DNA of 64,000 nucleotides from Rhodococcus rhodnii. Lineage in GTDB: Bacteria; Actinomycetota; Actinomycetes; Mycobacteriales; Pseudonocardiaceae. Position numbers and translations under genes: made by a program. Positions 50,586-59,774 of the stretch are shown here, in pieces (position 1 is the first letter of the stretch; the number at the start of each line of letters is the position of its first letter). The stretch spans positions 62,001 to 126,000 of the forward strand of contig JOAA01000002.1 of assembly GCA_000720375.1 (NCBI GenBank). Reading direction: 5' to 3'. Under the pieces are notes generated by a model. The model worked only from the letters and a program-made list of their open reading frames with translations, did no database searches and was not told the origin of the DNA.

Positions 50586-50870
50586 TCATTCGGCTGCTTC
50601 ACCGTCCACCCATACGAGGTGTGGGGTGGTGTTCGGACGCGCGCCGACGTACTTCAGCGCGTTTTCGGGTGATGCCATGGCGTATTGGTTCCTGCCATCG
50701 ACCGTGGCCATGTAGGCGCCGTCATCGAGTGCCAATCCCCAGGCAACGATCTTGGCGTCGATTTGCTCGCCGTACTCAAGCACGACCGCGAACCGGCGAG
50801 GCGCGTGATCCACGACCATGTCCATCACATCTTTGGTGAAGTCACTGAAATGTTCACTGGTGCCTGACAA
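50586..50870 (-). CDS. Small hypothetical protein behind the 79-residue gene
   Basis: 94 residues if it starts at TTG 50870, which has the ribosome site GGAGAG at correct distance and lies 17 nt after the preceding stop; ATG 50825 is an alternative giving 79 residues. The sequence has 'SDFTKDVMDMVVDHAPRRFAVVLEYGEQIDAKIVAWGLALDDGAY' and ends 'HLVWVDGEAAE'. No family was recognised and it is probably cytoplasmic. It follows the 79-residue gene on the same strand, both divergent from the XRE regulator. Confidence 0.55.
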   Translation of the reverse strand: MSGTSEHFSDFTKDVMDMVVDHAPRRFAVVLEYGEQIDAKIVAWGLALDDGAYMATVDGRNQYAMASPENALKYVGARPNTTPHLVWVDGEAAE

Positions 50871-50887
50871 TGTTCGCTCTCCTGATT

Positions 50888-51127
50888 CTAGAAGTTTTGC
50901 AAGGGAACTTGTTGAGAGGTCGCCGGGTACAGGCCGCTCATAGCTGTGAGGCAACACTCCGGGCAAAGACGGAGCGGTCGTGCCGGGCGGTATTTCCAGA
51001 CGTGCTCGACAGGGAGTTCGCACATGGCGGTGTGCGGTTGAAAGCTCCACACCATGTGGACGCGCTCCGCATAGTAGAGCCCGCCGTCGGGATTGGTGCC
51101 CCACCACACGAGCGCGGGCTGTGGCAT
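50888..51127 (-). CDS. Small cysteine-containing hypothetical protein
   Basis: 79 residues from ATG 51127, which follows a good ribosome site (AGGTGA); the frame is open to 51211. Landmarks are 'LVWWGTNPDGGLYYAERVHMVWSF', 'TAMCELPVEHVWKYRP' and 'LRLCPECCLTAM'. The single C-P-E-C-C cluster plus an upstream Cys could bind zinc. Small genes like this commonly sit next to XRE-type regulators in Pseudonocardiaceae and Streptomyces (recalled, not checked). Function unknown. Confidence 0.6.
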   Translation of the reverse strand: MPQPALVWWGTNPDGGLYYAERVHMVWSFQPHTAMCELPVEHVWKYRPARPLRLCPECCLTAMSGLYPATSQQVPLQNF

Positions 51128-51162
51128 GTGATCACCTGTGTGGCCCGGTCTCGGTGATTGTT

Positions 51163-51176
51163 CGAGTTGTGACTCG
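51163..51176. promoter_or_regulatory. Inverted repeat CGAGT-tgtg-ACTCG in the XRE divergent spacer
   Basis: A 5+4+5 dyad midway in the 89-bp spacer between the XRE regulator gene (plus) and the small hypothetical gene (minus). It is a candidate operator for the XRE protein; it is short, so chance is possible. Confidence 0.35.
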
Positions 51177-51216
51177 TCGATTCTTGTAGCGATCGTGGAC
51201 GGCATATCCAAACGCT

Positions 51217-52392
51217 ATGATTTCTGCTCGACGTAAAGAACTGACCGTGGGTGCGAGTATCAGGCAGGTAAGCGAGGCGGGGATGGGAAATCGAGCCACA
51301 ACTCGGACTGGGAGTCAGGGTTGTCTCGGTGTTGTCTCCGGATACGTCGCCAAACTTGGTCGTCAGGCAGCGGGCGTCACTCAGGAGCGCTTGGCTGAAT
51401 TGCTGGAAGTCGACGTGAGCACAGTGCAGGGCTGGGAATCGGGTAGACGCCCGTTGGGTGCCATGCCGACGGCCCAACTGATGCGCCTGCGAATGCACTT
51501 GGTTCGGCTGGGCGCACCGGCAAGCCTCGGCAGGCACCTGGTGGATGCGCTGGAAGCGGATCTGCTGCTGGCCACCTGTATGGATCTCGGTACGTCGTGG
51601 CCGGGGCGAGGCGTGCACCCATTGGCTGCGACCGTTCACCGTCGTTCCTTGATCAACCTGGTTACTTGGCCGCTCACTGGGGAGACGCCACCACAGCTCG
51701 CGGAGTTCGCGCCGAAGCGGAAGCCTCGTGGGCCGGCTGCATCCCGTCCCGTGGTCTATTCAGATGAGCAGCATCAGTTCTTCGACCATCTGTTGGCGGT
51801 GGCCAACCGCAGTTCGGCTGCAGAGGATGCGCTGCTGCGCACGCAAGCGGCGTACCTGCTCGCCTTCGACGGTCGGTCGGACGCAGACGCCTGGCTGTGC
51901 GCTGAACAACGACGCGCCGTCAACCGGCGCAGGACCGACGGCCTCACTGACCATCTGGACGTTCGTACGGCCTCAGTCGCGCGGGCTTCAGTAGGTGACC
52001 CCGAGTTGCTTGAGTACTTCGTCGCCGGGCTGTCCTCCGAGCAGCAGCAGGTCATGAATCTGAACTACTGGGCTTACTGGATAGGTGAAATCGCGGACGA
52101 CCAGCCCAACGACAGCTTCATGGTCGAGACCGATCCGCAGTCGTGGCACGGGGCACGCCTCCTGCGCCACTTGACCTCACGACTACGTCCGGACGCTCCA
52201 CATCTGGCTTTGAATCTGTGCACGCTCCATTCGCTCGTGGCGTGCAGGCCGTCATTGCTCACCGGTTCACCACAAGGTCGTAGGCTCCTCTCCGGAGCGT
52301 TGGACTTGGTGGATGCCCATCCAGGCCTCAACCATGTCGGACGGCAGCAACTCGCCGGGTTGGCATACAGCGTGCGAATCGCGGACCGATAG
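51217..52392 (+). CDS. XRE-family helix-turn-helix regulator with large C-terminal domain
   Basis: 391 residues from ATG 51217, with ATG 51283 as an alternative. The HTH lies at about 50-85 ('AAGVTQERLAELLEVDVSTVQGWESGRRPL'). The rest is an all-helical domain that may be TPR-like ('FFDHLLAVANRSSAAEDALLRTQAAYLLAF', 'LALNLCTLHSLVA'), a common design in actinomycete regulators. It lies divergent from two small genes and 9 nt before an HD-domain gene that it is co-transcribed with. The effector is unknown. Confidence 0.82.
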   Translation: MISARRKELTVGASIRQVSEAGMGNRATTRTGSQGCLGVVSGYVAKLGRQAAGVTQERLAELLEVDVSTVQGWESGRRPLGAMPTAQLMRLRMHLVRLGAPASLGRHLVDALEADLLLATCMDLGTSWPGRGVHPLAATVHRRSLINLVTWPLTGETPPQLAEFAPKRKPRGPAASRPVVYSDEQHQFFDHLLAVANRSSAAEDALLRTQAAYLLAFDGRSDADAWLCAEQRRAVNRRRTDGLTDHLDVRTASVARASVGDPELLEYFVAGLSSEQQQVMNLNYWAYWIGEIADDQPNDSFMVETDPQSWHGARLLRHLTSRLRPDAPHLALNLCTLHSLVACRPSLLTGSPQGRRLLSGALDLVDAHPGLNHVGRQQLAGLAYSVRIADR

Positions 52393-52401
52393 GGAGACAC
52401 T

Positions 52402-52962
52402 GTGGCAGACCCCGAAGCTGAGATCGCGGCCTTCGGGTACGAACTCGGTCTGTTGAAGCGGATGCGGCGCACTGGATGGTGGCACGTGGGCGTGCGGGAT
52501 CCGGAATCAGTCGCGGAGCACAGCATGCGGGTCGCGCAGCTGGCTGGTCTGCTCGCCGCAGAGGAGAACGCGGATCCGGCGAGGGCCGCGTATCTGGCGT
52601 TGTGGCATGACACGCAGGAAACACGGACGGGTGACTTGCCGCATACATGGAAGCCCTATGTGGACAAACCTGACCCTCGTCGGATCACGGTCGACCAGAC
52701 AGCGGGATTGCCGCAGCGGGCGCAGGAGTCTGTGCGGCAAGCGGTCAACGAATACGAGGACGGTCTGACAACCGAAGCCTTGTGCGCCAAGGACGCTGAC
52801 AAACTCGAGATGTTGCTACAGGCAATCGAGTACCGCGAGACAGGCGTACAACGCGTGGACGGATGGATAGAGTCCGCGCGCAAGAGCCTGAACACCGGCA
52901 CAGCGAAGCGGGTCGCGGAAGCAGCGCTGACCGTGTCTCCGCTGGCTTGGCGCGATCGCTAG
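52402..52962 (+). CDS. HD-domain phosphohydrolase, YfbR/HDDC2-like
   Basis: 186 residues from GTG 52402. The HD metal site is H40 (SVAEHSMRVA), H69-D70 (LWHDTQETRTGDLP) and a later Asp in KDADKLEML. This pattern matches the 5'-deoxynucleotidase YfbR group, which dephosphorylates dNMPs. A role in nucleotide pools fits the salvage genes around it, but the immediate partner is the XRE regulator 9 nt upstream. Its end overlaps the convergent flavodoxin gene by 4 nt. Confidence 0.82.
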   Translation: MADPEAEIAAFGYELGLLKRMRRTGWWHVGVRDPESVAEHSMRVAQLAGLLAAEENADPARAAYLALWHDTQETRTGDLPHTWKPYVDKPDPRRITVDQTAGLPQRAQESVRQAVNEYEDGLTTEALCAKDADKLEMLLQAIEYRETGVQRVDGWIESARKSLNTGTAKRVAEAALTVSPLAWRDR

Positions 52963-53411
52963 GCCATCAGACTCGCGGCGACGGTGGCGCCGAGTTCCCA
53001 GCAGGCTTCGAGATCTGCCTTGGCAGGCATGCCCAGCACGTTCACCGGCTCGGCGGCCTTCGTCCAGCCCAGGCCAGTGGTGATGGATTCGACGGCCCGG
53101 ATCGCGCCCTCGGTGCCCTCATTGCCGTGCACGTACAGCCCGTACGGGCGAGAGCGCGTCGAGTCGAGGCACGGGTAGTAGATCAGGTCGAAGAACACCT
53201 TCAACGCGCCACTCATGTAGCCGATGTTGGCCGGTGTGCCGAGGATGTAGCCGTCTGCTTCGAGGGCGTCGGGGACGGTGGCTGCCAGCGCTGGGCGGCG
53301 GACCACCTCGACGCCCGAGATCTCCGGCGTGGTGGCGCCGGAGACGACGGCTTCGAACATCGCCTGCATGCCTGGTGACGGCGTGTGGTGCACGATCAGC
53401 AGGCGAGGCAT
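52959..53411 (-). CDS. Flavodoxin-like NAD(P)H-dependent reductase
   Basis: 150 residues with the flavodoxin fold: the N-terminal strand and phosphate loop 'LLIVHHTPSPGMQAMFEAV', then 'ADGYILGTPANIGYMSGALKVFFD' and 'GLYVHGNEGTEGAIRA', contacting FMN. It probably reduces quinones or small redox substrates. It starts 2 nt from the end of the phosphosugar mutase gene, so it is the last gene of that operon. Confidence 0.85.
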   Translation of the reverse strand: MPRLLIVHHTPSPGMQAMFEAVVSGATTPEISGVEVVRRPALAATVPDALEADGYILGTPANIGYMSGALKVFFDLIYYPCLDSTRSRPYGLYVHGNEGTEGAIRAVESITTGLGWTKAAEPVNVLGMPAKADLEACWELGATVAASLMA

Positions 53412-53413
53412 TC

Positions 53414-55045
53414 TCAGGCTCCCAACAGTTCCGACACTGCCGTGCGCACCTCGGCCAGGCGGGCCTGGGCGGCTGAGCGCGCAGCGGGCAGATCACCAGA
53501 GACGGGTTCGACGACTTCCAGGTAAGCCTTGAGCTTCGGTTCCGTACCGGACGGGCGGACCACCACGCGCAGGCCTGGGCCGGTGAACCTGAGCACGTCA
53601 GCCTGAGGAAGCAGGTCCTCCGACGCGACCGAAACCCCGGCGATCTCCCCCGGCGGAGCGGACCGCAATTGCGCCATCAGGCGGCCAATCAACGGCAATT
53701 CCGTGACGCGCAAAGAAACCTGGTCCGTCAAGTGCACGCCATGCGCCACGGCCAACTCGTCGAGCACGTCGAGCAGACTCCGGCCGGAAGCCTTCAACGA
53801 AGCGGCGAGATCGCAAGCCACCACGGCGGCCGAGATGCCGTCCTTGTCCCGGACATACGAGGGATCCACGCTGTTGCCGAGCGCTTCTTCGTACGCGAAC
53901 ACCAAGCCGTCGCCCGCGCGCACCAGCCACTTGAAGCCGGTCAGGGTTTCGGCGTACCGGGCGCCGTAAGCAGAAGCGATCGAGCCGAGCAACGACGAAG
54001 AGACGATCGTCGTGGCCACGAGAGCGCCAGGAGTGCCCAAAGTGGACAGAATGTAATTGCCAAGGAGCGCGCCGGTTTCATCGCCGCGCAGCATTCGCCA
54101 CGTGCCGTTGTCGCGCACGCCCAGCGCGCATCGGTCGGCATCCGGGTCCAGAGCAATCGCTAGGTCGGCCGACAACGACGAAGCGGCCGCAAGCAGCAGG
54201 TCCGAAGCGCCGGGCTCCTCCGGGTTCGGGAACGTCACGGTCGGGAACGCCGGATCCGGGTCAGCCTGAGCCGAAACCAAAGACACATCAGTGAAACCGG
54301 CCAACCGCAAGGCTTCCAACGCCGGTTGTCCGCCGACGCCGTGCATCGGCGTCAACACGACCTTCAGATCACGGGAAACACCACGTGGCAAGGAAGCGAC
54401 ACGAGCGAAGTACGCGTCAACGACGTCCTGCCGAGTCTCCAAAGGGATCTCGGTCCGCGGAATGGACACCGCCGCGGGCGCGTCCCGGATCGCGGCCTCG
54501 ATGAGCCGGTCGTCCGGCGGCACGATCTGCGTTCCGTCCGCGTCGTACAGCTTGTAACCGTTGTCCGCGGGCGGATTGTGTGAAGCGGTGATCTGGATTC
54601 CTGCGACAGCGCCAAGATGGCGTACGGCGAACGCAGTAATGGGTGTCGGCAGCGGGCCATCGAGTTGGCAGACCTGGAAACCAGCGGCGGTCAGAACCGC
54701 GACCACGTCACGGAAAAACGCGGCCGACCCGTTGCGTGCGTCTCGGCCGACCACGACAAGACCACCAGAGTGTCCCTTGTGGACAAGCCAGGATGCGACA
54801 CCATAGGTCGTACGGACGACTACGGATCGGTTCATCCCGTTGATGCCCGCGCGGACCGGGCCGCGCAGGCCCGCTGTGCCGAACGTCAACGGTCCGGCCA
54901 TCCGGTCTTCCAGCTCCGTCGACGCTTCCGGCGCCCCACCCATCGCCCGAGCAAGCACTTGCTGAAGCTCGGTGCGGGCGTCCGGGTCGACGTCGTCGGC
55001 GATCCAGCGGAAGGTCTTGTCGCGCAGCGTCGACGACAGGCTCAC
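53414..55045 (-). CDS. pmmB: Phosphosugar mutase (phosphomannomutase/phosphopentomutase type)
   Basis: 543 residues, alpha-D-phosphohexomutase superfamily. The four functional loops are intact: active serine ITASHNPP, metal loop [10 protein letters not shown], sugar loop YEEALGNSV and phosphate loop [12 protein letters not shown]. The mycobacterial counterpart is named pmmB. Because it overlaps the purine nucleoside phosphorylase gene by 4 nt and deoC lies nearby, interconversion of (deoxy)ribose 1- and 5-phosphates is a reasonable alternative to mannose phosphate. The GTG start 55045 overlaps the upstream stop. Confidence 0.9.
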   Translation of the reverse strand: MSLSSTLRDKTFRWIADDVDPDARTELQQVLARAMGGAPEASTELEDRMAGPLTFGTAGLRGPVRAGINGMNRSVVVRTTYGVASWLVHKGHSGGLVVVGRDARNGSAAFFRDVVAVLTAAGFQVCQLDGPLPTPITAFAVRHLGAVAGIQITASHNPPADNGYKLYDADGTQIVPPDDRLIEAAIRDAPAAVSIPRTEIPLETRQDVVDAYFARVASLPRGVSRDLKVVLTPMHGVGGQPALEALRLAGFTDVSLVSAQADPDPAFPTVTFPNPEEPGASDLLLAAASSLSADLAIALDPDADRCALGVRDNGTWRMLRGDETGALLGNYILSTLGTPGALVATTIVSSSLLGSIASAYGARYAETLTGFKWLVRAGDGLVFAYEEALGNSVDPSYVRDKDGISAAVVACDLAASLKASGRSLLDVLDELAVAHGVHLTDQVSLRVTELPLIGRLMAQLRSAPPGEIAGVSVASEDLLPQADVLRFTGPGLRVVVRPSGTEPKLKAYLEVVEPVSGDLPAARSAAQARLAEVRTAVSELLGA

Positions 55046-55848
55046 GCCCGGACCACCAGTTCGCGCAACAACTTGCCCATCTCGGTCGCCGCCTGGCGAC
55101 CCGCTTCGAGCACCTCGAGGTGGTTCAGCGGCTGCCCGCTCAGCCCTGCCGCCAGGTTGGTCACCATCGACAGGCCGAACACCTCCATCCCGGCCGCGCG
55201 CGCCGCGATCGCCTCGAGTACGGTCGACATGCCGACCAGGTCCGCACCGAGCGTCCGCAGCATCCGGATCTCCGCCGGGGTCTCGAAGTGCGGCCCCGGC
55301 AGCCCCGCGTAGACGCCTTCCTGCAGCGACGCGTCGATCCCGCGGGCCACGTCCCGCAGCCGCGACGAGTACAGGTCCGTCAGGTCGACGAACTGCGCGC
55401 CGACCAGCGGTGACGCGGCCGTCAGGTTCAGGTGGTCGCTGATCAGGACCGGCTGGCCGACCCAGTAGCCCTCACGGATCCCGCCGGCCGCGTTGGTCAG
55501 CACGATCGTGCGGCACCCGGCCGCCGCCGCGGTGCGCACGCCGTGCACGACCTGCTGGACGGGGTGCCCCTCGTAGCGGTGTGTCCGGCCGAGCATGAGC
55601 AGCACGCGCTTGTCGCCGGCCTCGACCGACCGGATGCTCCCGCCGTGCCCGGCCACCACCGGGGCGAGGAAACCGGGCAGTTCGGCCACCGGCACCTCGA
55701 CCCCGCCCTGGCCGATCTCGTCGGCCGCCGGCCGCCAGCCCGAGCCGAGCACCACGGCGACGTCGTGCGTTTCCGAGCCGGTGCGCTCGGCCAACGCCGC
55801 GGCCGCCGACTGGGCGAGGATCTGTGATTCTTGCTGTGTACCGGTCAC
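55042..55848 (-). CDS. punA: Purine-nucleoside phosphorylase, trimeric type
   Basis: 268 residues. 'VVLGSGWRP', '[10 protein letters not shown]', 'LTNAAGG', '[13 protein letters not shown]' and '[13 protein letters not shown]' are the signatures of the trimeric NP-II family (often labelled deoD or punA in actinobacteria). It cleaves inosine and guanosine (and deoxy forms) to base and ribose-1-phosphate, downstream of Add. It is the middle gene of an operon in which every junction overlaps by 1 to 4 nt. Confidence 0.94.
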   Translation of the reverse strand: MTGTQQESQILAQSAAAALAERTGSETHDVAVVLGSGWRPAADEIGQGGVEVPVAELPGFLAPVVAGHGGSIRSVEAGDKRVLLMLGRTHRYEGHPVQQVVHGVRTAAAAGCRTIVLTNAAGGIREGYWVGQPVLISDHLNLTAASPLVGAQFVDLTDLYSSRLRDVARGIDASLQEGVYAGLPGPHFETPAEIRMLRTLGADLVGMSTVLEAIAARAAGMEVFGLSMVTNLAAGLSGQPLNHLEVLEAGRQAATEMGKLLRELVVRA

Positions 55849-56285
55849 GGGCCGGAGCCTACGTCAACCGGCAAACGCTCCTTTGTCGACTGGCGGACCA
55901 CGAGGAACACCAGGAACCCGATGGGCGCGAACAGGATCGTCACCACGAGTATCGGCGCCATCACCAGTGGATGGATCCGCGAGCGGGCTTCGAGGTACAT
56001 CCACCGCCCGACGAACAGGTCGAACGCGATGATGTGCGCCCACACCAGCGTCGCGGCGCCGCCGTCGGCCATCGCGTCCTGCAGCCCGGTCAACGTCGGA
56101 CCGGTCACCAACGGCAGCAGGTCGCCCAGCCGCGGGATCGCGATCACCAGGTAGAGCACGGCGATCGGCGCGATGATCAGCGGCGAGCCGACGATCCGGC
56201 GGGTCCACGACCATCCGGGCGCGAGGATCATCAACGCCCAGAACGGCGCGGCCAGGTAGAAGCTGAGCTGGAAAAAGAACGACAT
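55845..56285 (-). CDS. Four-helix membrane protein, DUF4281/ABA4-like
   Basis: 146 residues with four membrane helices (about 2-20, 30-48, 76-98 and 112-132). '[17 protein letters not shown]' and '[21 protein letters not shown]' are typical of the ABA4-like family, which in plants concerns neoxanthin formation; the bacterial role is unknown. It starts at TGATG with the upstream gene and ends overlapping the purine phosphorylase start (GTGA). Confidence 0.78.
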   Translation of the reverse strand: MSFFFQLSFYLAAPFWALMILAPGWSWTRRIVGSPLIIAPIAVLYLVIAIPRLGDLLPLVTGPTLTGLQDAMADGGAATLVWAHIIAFDLFVGRWMYLEARSRIHPLVMAPILVVTILFAPIGFLVFLVVRQSTKERLPVDVGSGP

Positions 56286-57202
56286 CAGACCAGTTCCTTC
56301 CCTTTCGAGCGGACGGCCGAAGCCCACGCACCCGCGGCGCCGACCACCAATACGCCCAGCACGCCCAATGTGAGGCTGTCCGGGGCGATCAACGACTGCC
56401 CGCGCAACGCCTGCCAGAGCACCAGACCCAGCAGACCCCCGTAGAAGATCCCGCCGATCACCACCAGCCGCGTGCGGATCTCGGTGTCGAACCGCCTGCG
56501 CAGGAACAACGCCAGCAACGGAAGTACTTGCATGGCATGGATTCCGACGAAGTGCGGGATCCGCAGGTCACCGCCGATCGTGCTCCAACCGGTGATCGGC
56601 ATGCCCGGCCCGCCGTCGGCGACGCCGACCGAGTGGCCGCCGACCATCGCCGGGTCGATGTCGTTACGCATCAGTTCCAGCTGCTCAGGGGTGGGTGTCG
56701 GCATGAAGAACGCCACGGCCATCCCGGCCAGCGCGATCACCATGCCGAGCCGGATCGCCCACATCATCGGCGCGTCGAGGACTCGCTGGCGCAGCAACAC
56801 GATCGCGACGACGACGTTGGACACCCACAGCACGACGATCGCGTACGCCATCACGTCGAACAGCAGCGAGTCCAGGCCGGGACTGTTGTTGAAGTGGCTC
56901 GGCACGCCACGGATGGTCTGGCCGACGATGACCACCATCTCGATGGCCAGCATCACCGAGGTCACCAGGCCCATCCACCACGCGACTCGTTTTCCCTTCT
57001 GCAACAGGGAAATCATCCAGGCCAAGGTGACCGCGTAGATCGCGATCGACACGGAGAACTTGAACGGCTTCTGCCAGATCGGGTCACCGATCAGGACGCG
57101 GTCGTCGAACAGCAGCCCGCCGACCGACAGCACGAGCGTCGCCACATTCAGCACGGCCAGCATGAGTAACGGTCTGTGCCAGGTTCGGATCTCTTGCAGC
57201 AT
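56285..57202 (-). CDS. Polytopic membrane protein, function unknown
   Basis: 305 residues from ATG 57202 (GAGGGGAC upstream); the longer frame crosses the operator. About eight to nine hydrophobic helices. Landmarks are 'DPIWQKPFKFSVSIAIY' and 'GGDLRIPHFVGIHAMQVLPLLALFLRRRF', with conserved-looking His residues. It is divergent from a MerR-type regulator and the first gene of the operon leading to the purine phosphorylase and phosphosugar mutase. No transporter motif was recognised. Confidence 0.75.
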   Translation of the reverse strand: MLQEIRTWHRPLLMLAVLNVATLVLSVGGLLFDDRVLIGDPIWQKPFKFSVSIAIYAVTLAWMISLLQKGKRVAWWMGLVTSVMLAIEMVVIVGQTIRGVPSHFNNSPGLDSLLFDVMAYAIVVLWVSNVVVAIVLLRQRVLDAPMMWAIRLGMVIALAGMAVAFFMPTPTPEQLELMRNDIDPAMVGGHSVGVADGGPGMPITGWSTIGGDLRIPHFVGIHAMQVLPLLALFLRRRFDTEIRTRLVVIGGIFYGGLLGLVLWQALRGQSLIAPDSLTLGVLGVLVVGAAGAWASAVRSKGKELV

Positions 57203-57225
57203 CTCTGGTCCCCTCAGACGGATGT

Positions 57226-57264
57226 GGATAGTGAAACTATCCGCTATCGATAAGTACACTATCC
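57226..57264. promoter_or_regulatory. MerR operator region with repeated ACTATCC half-sites
   Basis: GGATAGT-gaa-ACTATCC (57226-57242) is a perfect dyad; a third half-site ACTATCC lies at 57258-57264, 22 bp downstream, and TATCGATA sits between. It fills the 100-bp spacer between the membrane protein gene and the divergent MerR gene, so one operator set probably controls both. Confidence 0.7.
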
Positions 57265-57302
57265 ATCCTGAAGGTGTTCTCAGCAAGCCCTTGGAGTCAC
57301 GG

Positions 57303-57971
57303 ATGCGGATGGCCGAGTTGAGCAGGCGGACCGGAGTGCCGGTACCGACGATCAAGTACTACCTGCGTGAGGGCCTGCTGCTGCCCGGTGAGCGGACCAG
57401 TCCCAACCAGGCCATCTACGACGAGACGCACATCCGCAGGCTGCGCATGATCAGGGCGTTGACCGAGGTCGGTGGCCTGTCGATCGCCAAGGTCAGGGAC
57501 GTGCTGGACGCGGTCGACTCACCGGAGATCCCGTTCGAGGTGCTCGGCACGGTGCAGCACAGCATCGAGCCGCCCAGCGGCGGCACGGGCAGCGAGTACT
57601 GGGAGACAGCCCGCGAGCGCGTCGCGAAACTGCTGCTCGACCGGGGCTGGCGGGCCAACATCGACGGCCCGCCAGCGAAGACCTTGATCGCTGCGCTGGC
57701 GTCGCTCTACGAGCTGGGCCGCGAAGACCTCGCCGGCCTGCTCGAGCGGTACGCCCCGGCGGCCGAGAAGATCGCCGAGTTCGACGTGGCAGCGGTGACC
57801 AGGGACCGGGGCATCGAGGACACCATCGAAGGCGTGGTGATCGGGACAGTCCTCGGCGACGTCATGCTCGGTGCGCTGCGCAGGCTCGCCCACCAGCACG
57901 CCACCGCCAAGGCGTTAGGCCTGCCGGAGAACTACGACTACGAGAAAGGATCAGGGGGTGAGCACGAATGA
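57303..57971 (+). CDS. MerR-family transcriptional regulator with long C-terminal domain
   Basis: 222 residues from ATG 57303 (ATG 57309 also possible). The N-terminal winged helix 'MAELSRRTGVPVPTIKYYLREGLLLPGERTSPNQAIYDETHIRRLRMI' is followed by about 120 residues of helical effector domain. No Cys exists, so metals are unlikely signals. It is divergent from the membrane-protein/nucleoside operon and shares the ACTATCC operator. Its end overlaps the convergent kinase gene by 21 nt. Confidence 0.85.
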   Translation: MRMAELSRRTGVPVPTIKYYLREGLLLPGERTSPNQAIYDETHIRRLRMIRALTEVGGLSIAKVRDVLDAVDSPEIPFEVLGTVQHSIEPPSGGTGSEYWETARERVAKLLLDRGWRANIDGPPAKTLIAALASLYELGREDLAGLLERYAPAAEKIAEFDVAAVTRDRGIEDTIEGVVIGTVLGDVMLGALRRLAHQHATAKALGLPENYDYEKGSGGEHE

Positions 57972-59693
57972 CGGCGCGATCTGGTCGAACAGCGCGCCCT
58001 TGCCGGTGTCTTCCTCCACCGTCGGCACCGTCAGGCTGACCACCCAGAGATCCGTGTCGGTCATCGGCAGCAGGTTGCTGTAGGTCGTGCGCCGCAGCGA
58101 CCCGGCGTCCACGGTGTTGTACTTCCAGTACTGGCCGCTCTCCAGCTTGTTGCCGGACGACAGGATCAGCGGGTCGCTGGCCACGAAGGCGTCTTTTGGC
58201 CACGTGCCCTGCACGGCGTCCTTGAACTGGTTGATCTTGCGGGTGGGGTAGAAGTCCGGGAACCGTTCGATGGTCAGCTCGTACTTCCCGTCCGGCGAGA
58301 CGTAGTGCACGCGCGTGCTGACCGGCAGGTTCTTCGGCTGCCGCTCCTCGACGAACGTGTCCCAGCCCGGCGGGACCTTGATGGAGAACGCGCCGCCCTT
58401 GGTGCCCTTCAGCGTCGCCGCGTCGCCGGTGCGGACCACGAAGGCGCCAGGGGGAGTCGACGGCGGCGGTTGCACGACAGGCTGCTCGATCAGCGTCGGT
58501 TTCGTTGGCAGTAAAGGCTTTCCGCCCGCGTACCTGGCCGCGGCGAACCCACCACCCGCCGCGGCGAAGAACAGCACGACGGCAGCGGTGTAGACGAGCG
58601 GGCGCGGCACGCCCCGCCGGACCCGGACCGGCGGCGGTTCCTCGTCCAGCAACGGATACGACGAAGCAGAAGGCGCGAACGGCAGCGGACCAGGGTCTTC
58701 GGCCAGCGACGGCCCGGTGGAGTCGCCCTCCGGCTCCGGCTGGACCACGGCGTCCGTGACCGGCTCGGGTTCCGGCTGCTTCGGCAACGGGATAAAGCTC
58801 TTCTCCGCCTCGGTGATGTCCTCGAGCGTGAACGGCGACGTGCCCGGCTCGGGCAGCAGGCCGTACATCCGCCTGCGCACCTCGGCCAGCGTCATCCGGT
58901 CGGTCGGCTCCTTGATCATCAGGCCGCTGACGATCTTGGCCATCGGGCCGGTCTCGGTGGGCTGCGGCACGTCACCGTTGACGACCTCGAGCAACGTGGC
59001 GATGACGTCACCTTCGGGGTCGTACGGCGCGTGCCCCTCGATGGTCGCGAACAGCGTCGCGCCGAGGCTCCACAGGTCGGCGTTGTTGGTCACCTCGCCA
59101 CCGGACGCCACCTCAGGAGCGATGTACGCGGGCGACCCGAGCGTGATCCCCGTCTTGGTCAGGGTGTTCTCGGAGATGTTGCGAGCGATGCCGAAGTCGG
59201 CGAGCTTGATCCGGCCATCCGTGGCGATCAGGACGTTCGCCGGTTTGACGTCACGGTGCGTGATCCCCGCCTGATGAGCGGCCTGCAGCGCGGCGGCGAC
59301 GGCGTCGGCGACCGCGGCGGCCTGGGTTGTGTCGAGCGGACCGTGCGTGCGAAGCAGGTGCGCGAGACTGCTGCCCGGCACAAGCTCCATCACGACATAA
59401 GGGTCGCCGTTCTCGTGCGCGATGTCGTGCAGCGTGACCACGTTCGGATGCGACAGCACACCGATCGCGCGCGCCTCTCGTAACGTCCGTTCGCGCACTT
59501 CATCGGCCTGCCCCTGCGGCATACCCGGCGGTAGCCGGACCTCCTTGACCGCCACCGGCCGGTGCAGGAACTCGTCATAGGCACGCCAAACCGTGCCCAT
59601 CGAGCCATGTCCGATCACGCTGACCAGGCGATAGCGGCCCGCGATGACTCGCGTGGCCTGCTCTGCCTCAGTCTCGGACACCACGTCCCCCAT
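57951..59693 (-). CDS. Membrane-spanning Ser/Thr protein kinase (PknB type)
   Basis: 580 residues from ATG 59693 (GTG 59714 also possible). The kinase domain (about 20-290) has all key residues: Gly loop GHGSMGTVW, Lys in AVKEV, HRDVKPANVL, DFGIAR and APEVAS. An acidic/Pro-rich juxtamembrane part (about 295-375), one membrane helix (about 380-400) and an extracytoplasmic domain of about 150 residues ('KVPPGWDTFVEERQPKNL') complete it. There are no PASTA repeats. It probably senses an outer signal and phosphorylates cytoplasmic targets; none is identifiable. Confidence 0.92.
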   Translation of the reverse strand: MGDVVSETEAEQATRVIAGRYRLVSVIGHGSMGTVWRAYDEFLHRPVAVKEVRLPPGMPQGQADEVRERTLREARAIGVLSHPNVVTLHDIAHENGDPYVVMELVPGSSLAHLLRTHGPLDTTQAAAVADAVAAALQAAHQAGITHRDVKPANVLIATDGRIKLADFGIARNISENTLTKTGITLGSPAYIAPEVASGGEVTNNADLWSLGATLFATIEGHAPYDPEGDVIATLLEVVNGDVPQPTETGPMAKIVSGLMIKEPTDRMTLAEVRRRMYGLLPEPGTSPFTLEDITEAEKSFIPLPKQPEPEPVTDAVVQPEPEGDSTGPSLAEDPGPLPFAPSASSYPLLDEEPPPVRVRRGVPRPLVYTAAVVLFFAAAGGGFAAARYAGGKPLLPTKPTLIEQPVVQPPPSTPPGAFVVRTGDAATLKGTKGGAFSIKVPPGWDTFVEERQPKNLPVSTRVHYVSPDGKYELTIERFPDFYPTRKINQFKDAVQGTWPKDAFVASDPLILSSGNKLESGQYWKYNTVDAGSLRRTTYSNLLPMTDTDLWVVSLTVPTVEEDTGKGALFDQIAPSFVLTP

Positions 59694-59760
59694 TGTGCCG
59701 AAACCCCTATCCACGCCCCTGAGATGGTCCGAGTCACAGTTCGGCCTCAGATCGCTTTAC

Positions 59761-59766
59761 TAGCAT
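59761..59766 (+). promoter_or_regulatory. -10 element TAGCAT close to the mutA start
   Basis: TAGCAT ends 8 nt before the ATG at 59775. The short distance suggests a leaderless or nearly leaderless mutA message; no clear -35 was seen. Confidence 0.4.
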
Positions 59767-59774
59767 CGCAAGGT

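Noticed and set aside
59715..59774. Cobalamin riboswitch before mutA
   Set aside because: Only about 60 to 80 nt separate the genes, too short for the aptamer, and a -10 box lies 8 nt before the start codon.
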